From Parelaphostrongylus tenuis (Eukaryota > Nematoda > Chromadorea > Rhabditida > Metastrongylidae), in assembly GCA_019055375.1 (NCBI GenBank), contig JAHQIW010000392.1, positions 50,914 through 114,913 of the forward strand: a stretch of 64,000 bases of DNA, written 5' to 3'. The first letter of the stretch is position 1, and every line of letters starts with the position of its first letter. The translations under genes were made by a program, and so were the position numbers. The notes under the pieces are model-generated. The model did no database searches. It saw only the letters and a program-made list of their open reading frames with translations, and was not told where the DNA came from. Shown piece after piece: positions 12,322 to 21,300 of this stretch.

Positions 12322-15300
12322 GGAGCTTTTAAAAATTCCCTCAGTCGTCTGTGAATTATATGGCTGTAGTGAACCTATCACGACGTCCGTCCTTCCATTA
12401 CTCTCAGCATCACCGACGAATATGAGCGCAAGATCCCCCTTAATTTTCAATCATGTCTCTATTCCGAACGGGCTAAAGGCGATATGATTTGAGCATTCGT
12501 GAGTCGCGAAACGCTGTCAGTATACAGTGGAGATGGATGTGATAGAGTTTCTGTACGATACGGAATACACGCAACACTTACTCTTGACGACTCCTCCGCT
12601 TACTTTATACTTCTATGAACTTGTTTTCAGAGCCTATCACACGCATTTCTCCCCTACCGCTATAGTTCTCGTGATTAACCGTGTATTCATTCGAGTGTAT
12701 GTAATCTGGAGAATAACAAGAGCACTACCGTAGTCTCCCAAGTAGGCGGGTACCACTTCCACTCAAAACCAATCAAATCGTGCGTTCGAGGCCGTCGCTC
12801 TATGCAATTTATTAGAAATCAAAGACAAAGATTCATATATATATATATACGTGTTTCGAAAGAACGGACAACTAAGTAGATTTTGTCGTCGGGCTGTTCT
12901 ACGGCATGTACTAAATGTATAACTTTTTCTTTTGCCACCTCGTGGACTCGTATTTACCGCGATGCACTCGCATTTTTTTTTGCTCAGAGTGGGAAACATG
13001 ACGTAGTGCTTTTGGTGAACATGTCCTGTTTAGTAGCAGATTTCACTGCTATAGTATCTATCACCATCGTTGCACCAATACCCAGTCTTTTTGCTGCTTC
13101 TCTTTCCCACTATTAGTCGTAGTTCTGTGGAATGAGCCGCTCAGAATTAACTCTTACGAGTATATCGAAGGTAGTATGTATATATGTGTGTGTATACGAA
13201 TATATGCGTGTGTATAGGTCTGGATATATATGTAGTATGTACATAAATCTATATATATATGCATGTATAAGTGCTCGTACTTTGAGTATCTAAGTGTGTC
13301 TATGTGCCATGTTGGTGTTAATGTGCGTGCTTATTTTTTGTTTCGAGAATCGTATGTCACTTTAACAATGTCGCGTTTTTTCGTTCTTTCGGAGTACAGC
13401 GTTTGACCCAGTGCTTTTTCGTTGATCGCTTCCCTCATAGTCACTCGATCTTTTTCTTGTAATCACGCTAAAGATATGAGACAAAACGCGTTGAACAGGC
13501 CATGTTGTTCATCGTGAATAAGTGAAATGATGGCCTCATGAGCAGTAGTTCTTTCTTGTTGAACATAATTTCTACATGTCTCCTATCTGGATCTCTGAGA
13601 CATTACGATAGGGATACTCGAATGCATGTCACATTTCTGAAAGAATAGACGGGTCAGGTGCATTTGGCTACCGTGTCCCACGGCTGTCTATTCGCCCATC
13701 TGTGACATTTCTCCGATGGTGTGTCTGTCCGTCTGTCGGTCTGTGTTTATCATGCTCAATGTATTGACATTGTAACTGGAAAGACCGTCTTTCAGTTAAT
13801 CTGACCATTAACTGCTATTGTTTTACGAACTTTCCTTTTTGAGCTGATGTGGGATAGTTAACACGTATTTTGATATTTGGTAACTAAAATTTCGGTGACT
13901 TCACCTCATCATTGTCGCCTCCACGTAATGTTACATAGTCGCTTTTTTTGTTACCTGGTTTTATACTCTGTAATCCCATAAATTAAGCCAAAGACTTGTT
14001 TAGAAGTAGTGGACTTTCCGTTCTTGAAGTTTAGACTAGATGTTCCTCATATGTAATGGAAGGTGATTCTCACTCAGATGTGAAAGCTAATCTGAGATAA
14101 GCTAGTTGATCACGTGTGATGGTTAGACATTCGTCCTTTCTATTCATTTCTGGATCTTGAAGCTTGCTAACAGTAGTAATTTTGAAGTGGCAGTCACGAT
14201 CATGACGCAAGAATCAATGACGTCAGCGCGAAGCTTTTTGGACATCTTGGTTAGCCCTTAAGAATCCAAAAATGAACAGTAAGTACAAATCCCCCATTAT
14301 CACATGTCACCTGGGTCCTGGTGCCATAGCAGTTTCCTGATTTGTGTGTCCTCTTGTAACTGTTACACACGTGTGACCTCAGTATTTAGACAGCAAAAGG
14401 TGTAGGGTATTTCTAACGAACTAGGATTTGGGTCACATAATAGATCTTCTAATCACCGAATAGTCAGAGAACAGCTCTCTAACAATGAGATTAGGCTGTA
14501 AGAAGGAAAATTGGCCGAGTTGTTAGCCACCGAGCGTCGAAATACATGCTAACAACGAAAGACAATTTGTAAGGTAATATTGGTATCATAGTCTACGCAG
14601 TCATGTGACTAGCTTGAGTGCTCGTCATATGTGGATGTCAGGCTCAAGTTTTACTTTTCGATTATTGAGCTAATACTTGTGAGGAGCGATTTTTTTTCTG
14701 AACAAAACCAAAAACAAAGGGCGACATCGTGAAAATAGTGCTACGTGCTATGCCAATGTTTTCAACACAACGCTCTTACAGTGCCTCTACTTCGCCAAGA
14801 CTCCTTCTTCAGCCGGTGTCCAATCCATTCGGACATGTTGATATTGTGGAGTATGGAGCATACTATTATCGAGTGTATATGCGCGTTGTGTGTTGTTTGT
14901 CTGTGTTCATGTCTCTGTGTGTTTTCGCATTTTCTTGCTCTATGGTGGGGTTGTTTTCACGTGAACGAAGAATAACATCCTAGAAGCATACGGTAGTTTC
15001 ATAGACCATTGTCGTTGGTTGTTGAGCCATGGGTGGTTGTGAAGGGTGCGCCGGGCGCGGAGACTTTTGACACGAGGCATGCACTGTTCGTTGGAGTCCT
15101 TCTTCGATAGCACACTGAACTCTTAGGGTGTTCGTCCATCACACAACTGGTCACAGTGCTCTTTCTCGTAGCAGACCTAATCTTGTGAAATTTCACTGAA
15201 AAAGTACTTCGCTACATCAACAAGTATCAGGTCAGGATGCATCACTCCACTTGGAACACAATTTCAATGAGTTAGCAGAAAGGGGACAATCGTGTGCTTA

Positions 15301-18300
15301 TCACCAGTGAACCGTCATTAGTTCACTCCCAGATTCACCTCTGTGCTACATAAGGATCTCGCAACTCCTAAAGCGTTCTGACGATGATATCCAATGAAGC
15401 TAAGAACTCCTAATCGACGAACTGTATGTGTTGTTCATGTCTACAGTTAATCGCTATCCTTTTGCTCATTTCGAACACGCCTGACCTTACTTATCGGTGA
15501 TTTTCGATTTACCCTTGTATTCGTTCACTTATGCGATGCTCGCTTTATAGGACAGGTTAACTATGTGACGATGTTCAAGGTTTTTCGTAAAGCGAAGGTC
15601 ATTAGCCGAACGTGTCTTTCGATTACACGAACACCAAAACGGCGATTCGCAGCATCCACATCTACATTTTTCTTTAGTGAGATCATTGGCATTAGGCCGT
15701 ATGAACTCAAATCAGTTTATTTTTTGTTAATGAATTTGAATTTTGTTATGGCAAATCGGTGGCAGTGACGTGAAATTTCTGTGAATGTGTTCATAAAGTA
15801 GGCCATATGTTACTTTTTATGATAGTCTTAACTGTCTTAGAGCCTGTTTATCGCTACACGTGATAAGTTCATTAAGTGTTTCACTAATCGCTTTTCTCTT
15901 CGTCCTGGTTCATTGGCTGTCCTGGTGAAAGCGAGCAAGACATCGAAATTCAGTAGCAACAGTGAGTGCTGGGGAATCACCACTTATCAGATGTCAAATA
16001 CCAGATTTGTTTGAAGGTTAAAGGCACAAAGCTTTCAGCGTTGATCAGTCTCTGAGGTATGCACCATGCATTCAACATCAAGCATCGCGGAGGTGATTGA
16101 CTGCATATTGGTCCCTCAAAATGACTAGTCAGTATCATTTTGCCGACCGCTAAGTGATGGAAGACTTATTCAGCTCAGGGAGTGGAACCAATAAGTTGGA
16201 AGGCACTTCACTACCTCTGAATCATACGCACTCTGCAAAACTGTATATAATATATATATATGTATGTATATACATATATGCATATGTATATACATATATT
16301 TGTAAATGTATATACATATATTTGTGCATATATATATATTTACATCTGTGCATGTACTTGTACATATATGCACATATATACACGTGTGTATACGCAAGTA
16401 TATGCATGTATATAAACGTGCATATGTATGCATTAGGTCTTCTCATAGTTTTGGCACTAGAGCAATAATCACCAAATCTATCAATCAGAACTAATTAGAA
16501 TTGCTACGTTGCTAATTGCTAATAAAACAGCGCCATCGAAAGTATTCGCCATCAGCCTGAACACATTTCTGTCATCTCTCAGGTAACGAATCAGTACCGC
16601 AATTTTCTGAGCTTTCTTTTGGTATCAAATTTGTCCATGCTCTCTGCATCATGGCCGCTCAACAAAGTCTTATCGTAATTTGCTTTTACAAGTTTGAATT
16701 AGAACGCGATACACACCGCCTTTGAGAATATCAACCGCGCAAAGGCTCAAGGATTTCTGTCTAGGTAAACAGCGTTTCGGTTCTTTTCTGAGCGCCGCGT
16801 CGGTAACAATAACTTGAAGGAGTAAGCTGCGCAACGGATGTCCAAGCGAAGTTGATCGGAAGACCGTTATCGAAGCATTTGAAGATCTGCCTTTGACCAT
16901 CAGAGTGTTGGCCGACAATTTTGACTGTGGTCATGCGACAATTATCAGAATATTGAAGCTGAATATTGATAATTGAATCTGGTGTTTATTGCTCTAGTGC
17001 CGAAACTTATGAGAAGATCCAATGTAAATATGTTCTCACCAGTAAGCTTCCCATTCAACTGCGTCGTACGAAGGAATTATACAATGCCACGGAACACAAG
17101 TGAGAAAGAGTTTGAGATCAACATTGAGAAGTCTTGCTGACAGAAAACCTAACTTACGACGTCCTCGCGAAGATCTCGTTGCTTTCTTCTTGCTAAAGAC
17201 TTTGTCGACGATCAAATGGTTATGGGTGACATGAGTGAGCAGACTTGGTGGCACTATACTTTTACGGACATGTCTCAGTGTTATTATTGCCTTATTATCT
17301 TAATACCAGATGGTTCATTATTATAGAGACACTTTTACATTACAAATGTACTGCATCGTAGTTCAATCAAAATTGTTTGTAGTTCAAAATACTGCATAAC
17401 TACTAATATCATTTGACGACTGGGGAACCACTTTATGGGACTCTGTAATCTCTTTTTGCGTACTGTTTCGAATCACTGCTTATGCACATTTCATCTTCTT
17501 ATTTGTGTGCTACTGTTTGACCGTACAGTCTGCTTACCGATGCTTGACTCCATATGCACATAATTCATCTTCATCGTCTTCTCATCTTCGCTACATCGTT
17601 TATGTGTGGTGCGCGTTTCTTTGAAGAGATTTTGGCTGTTTGAGGACGTCGGCATGATGAGGAAGCCGGCCAACCTCGATCATTACTAGAATTCCTATCA
17701 CCGAACGCAGTCTGAAAACACTGCTCCAGCTCTCACCTCTTACAGCGAAGGTGGTGACGTGTTCACTCCCGACGCTGCAACATCAAATCTCATTGCGCCT
17801 TTGACTATTATGGTGGACGTTAACAATTTTCTATCCTCGCAAAACTACCTCAACTGGAGTATGCTAAATAAGTTTTATGGTAAGGTGAGTATGACGTTAT
17901 AGAGCTGACTATATAGAGATACAGTACAGAGGAAAATTTCCATGTGATCTGAAAGTCATGTGATGATGTTATTTGAACTCATGGCACTTGGTAAAGTAGG
18001 AGGAGCAAAAAGAGAAACCAATGGAAAACCTTCCCACGCAAGCATTACGACTTCTTGATTCCTTCAAAGAATCGGCAATTCTGTTTTTCTTAGGACGACC
18101 ACAGCTGCCCGCACCGCTTAATTTGGGTTTTTTCCAGGAGATCAATCACGATTTTGCTTTACTGACGTACAAAACTTTTTTCGCAAATTCGCGCCTAAAT
18201 TGTCTTATGCTTCCACGCTACCATGTCGTTTTGGAAAATTGCTTGACGTAAGCAGTATGTAAGAAATCGCACTGCTGGCACTCTGTGATGATGGTGGACG

Positions 18301-21300
18301 TTCATCATCACACGACCCAAAATCCGTGCTGGTCACCTCATTATCTCGATAGAACACGATAAGCTCCTAATTTTTTAGCAGCTATGCTATCCTCCCTATT
18401 TTCCCGCATTATTCCATCTATTCGCCGAGATTTATTCCATTAAGTGGAGAGAATTCTTTTTTTCTATTCTCATTACTGTAGTGAGCACGTCATTTTGTTT
18501 TTTTAACCTATTATTTGCCTGAACTTCTGATCAGCGTGAGATGAACTTAGCTTTGCTACTTCTCTCAATCATCAGTACGGAGGACAGTTTTTTCTCTGCA
18601 AATTTACGATGAAAACTTTAAGGGCGAGGACAATGACAATTTGTGTCTGCAACTTAAGATTTTACATTTGAAAATACGTTCTATATGGCTCGGAGAAGCT
18701 CCGAAAAAACTCAGCAATGTTGCACGATCGTTTAATAAAATGAAAAATAAATTAAAATTCATAGCATGTGATCCTTTATAGAAGGAATAGAAGGAACATT
18801 AAAAGTGTTCAAACCTTACAGCGTTGTATTTCACATTGATCATTTTGATATTTCAGCCGCAAATGAGCACGCCGGATGATCCGGTGATTCATTCGCCACC
18901 ATCTCTTGGTGGTCAATTAATGAACGGTTAGTATAGCGGTTACAAAGTTCCGATATTTCCTAGTTGGGAGAAGAAATATTTTAATGATTGTTCCAGGTTT
19001 TAATCCGAATTTGACTCCTGCAAAAATGGAGGAAGGTATGGCAGCTGCGTGCGCTTCTCCTGATGTTGGAGGCATCGATCCGAATAGTGACGGAGTAAGA
19101 TTGTCCTCTTTTCCTCTCTTTCTTTCTCTCTCCCTCTCTCCCTTTCCCCTTTCTCTCTTCTCCCTCTCTCCCTCTGCTTGTCTTCGTCTTTTCCAACCCA
19201 TTTTTGCTCAGTTATTGGTGAATATCATCACATAATGAAGCAATCGACTCATATACTAGACAATGACTGTTGTATTAGGGAAAGCGTTTTTTACCTTGCC
19301 TCATCAGCAATCATTCGAGAGTGTTCTTCCATAATTTGTAGCACCTACTGAATTTTTCAGGAGGCACGACGACGGCAGAAGACATGTAGAGTGTGTGGAG
19401 ACCATGCTACTGGCTACAATTTTCAATGTTATTACATGCGAATCCTGTAAGGCGTTCTTCCGTCGTAATGCTCTTCGGCCAAAGGTGCGTCAAATCGATG
19501 ATGTTGGATAGATACTGTAATGTGGAGTGCTAGGGAAATGGTTAATAATTTTTGCGTGATGTTATAGGAGTTCAAATGTCCGTATTCTGAAGACTGCGAA
19601 ATTAACGCCGTTAGCCGACGCTTCTGTCAGAAATGTCGATTGCGAAATGTTTTGCTGTGTGTTTTCGTGTTTTTCTTCACGTTTTAAGGCATTTGTTATT
19701 TTCTAAATGGGGGTCGTCTTTTTGTGGATACATGAACCATCGTTAAATATTTGTTTTCGAGTGAATGTATTATTGTTGCAGGTGGGGATGAAAAAGAATG
19801 GATATTGAATGAGGAACAGTTACGACGAAGGAAGAACTCACGTCTGAATAATATGGCCAATCAACAGAGACAAAAACAGGTATATATTTCATTAACTATG
19901 CATGTATAGTTTTATCGAAAATTCCATGACTAAGTGTCATTAAAAGAATTCAAATAATAATTTCACGAGAAAAATATCTTTATTTAGGAACTTGCCCGAC
20001 AGCATGCAGCTGTAAAGGCGATGACCTCACCGCTGTCCATTTCCCCGATGGTTGACGCACAGGCATGTTTTCGTCTATGGATTATTTTCTTCTTAAACTC
20101 ATGAGATTATCAGATTCATGCTGATGTACCAAATGAAGAGATTCAGTTTTCAGCTTGGAGCGCTGAGTGTTCGTAGCGGAATCCCACCATTGGTCAGTCC
20201 AACTGGGCAGGTTGCATCACTGACAATTCTTTTAGTAGGGCTTACTTATAATCGATGACTTTTTTTAGTACCCTCTAATGAGTCCTGCTGGCCCAGGAAC
20301 ATCAGACTCACCTCCGTCACGTCCCCTTGGTTTAATGACTAGTAACCAGGGAAGTCCAGATGCTGTAAGTTGCTAGTCTTTCCATGTCTGACAGTAAATC
20401 TGGCACCTGATAATCAGAATGCAATTTTTAGTACGAATCCAATATGATGATGCAACAGCGCCTGCGTTCGCAGTTACCGCAAACAGCCATGCCAGGGAAT
20501 AAGATTGTCGATCCATCTCGTCAAGTGAGCTCCACGTTTCTAAAACGTGAAATTTTTGAGGTTAAAAAGGTATCTTATTAGAAATGCATATCATTTTAGG
20601 TTATTATCTCAATGGATGAATACCACAGCCTAGTGCAGCGCGCAAGTCGTCCTACTGAAGATGAACCACTTTCGAAAAGGTATGATATAATTATAAATCT
20701 GAGTGAAGGTAGTCATGGTTACTTGACTGATTTAAGAGCTGCTTATCATCCACCAGAAATGGTGACAACTCAAGCACGACCGTTCCAATCACCCACCAAT
20801 CAGATGCCCCCAGCTCGTAACATCTCTCAAATCCGACCGGGTATGATCAGTTGATTTATTATGTAAAAATAACCCGTAAGATTTTACAAACTCGAGGAGA
20901 GCTGACCCCAGGCAACTATTTTCATCGAATTATTGAGCACCATAGAAATTATTAGGACAAGTTTTCTAAAAATGCTGGATCATGGCAAAAATTCAGCCTG
21001 AAAAACACTAATTAGAAGATATTAATGGTACTCCTGCGATGACAGCTTACCACTATTTGCGAGCACAAGCCCACCAATCCTTACACTTCCATGGGTCAGT
21101 TCGCGCACGTGGAAATCTACCAGCTCCTTGCATGGTAGAGGATTCGAATGTGAAATTCAGAAACCTGATTCGTGCAGCAGCTGACCCTTGAACTTGATCC
21201 GAGATCATTTTCACGTTTGGCGCCTCAGCGAACTATAAATGGACCACCAATGTTGCGCCGCATATCACGAGATTGATATTTTATTTAGGATTACCCACAT

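Larger units (their letters stand above)
2532..17689 (+). other. daf-12 first intron, about 15-16 kb, repeat-filled
   Basis: Sequence between the N-terminal exon donor and the candidate exon at 17690 (or the exon at 18857 if that one is skipped). It holds microsatellites (3.2-4.1, 7.9-8.4, 8.6-8.7, 12.3, 13.2, 16.25-16.4 kb), SINE-A copies at 6.8-7.1, 7.95-8.2 and 16.0-16.1 kb, a satellite at 10.73-11.6 kb and a mariner remnant at 16.4-17.0 kb. I see no recognisable coding in 4.1-6.8, 9.0-10.7, 11.6-16.0 or 17.04-17.6 kb. Large regulatory first introns are usual for daf-12, but no individual element can be named here. Confidence 0.6.
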
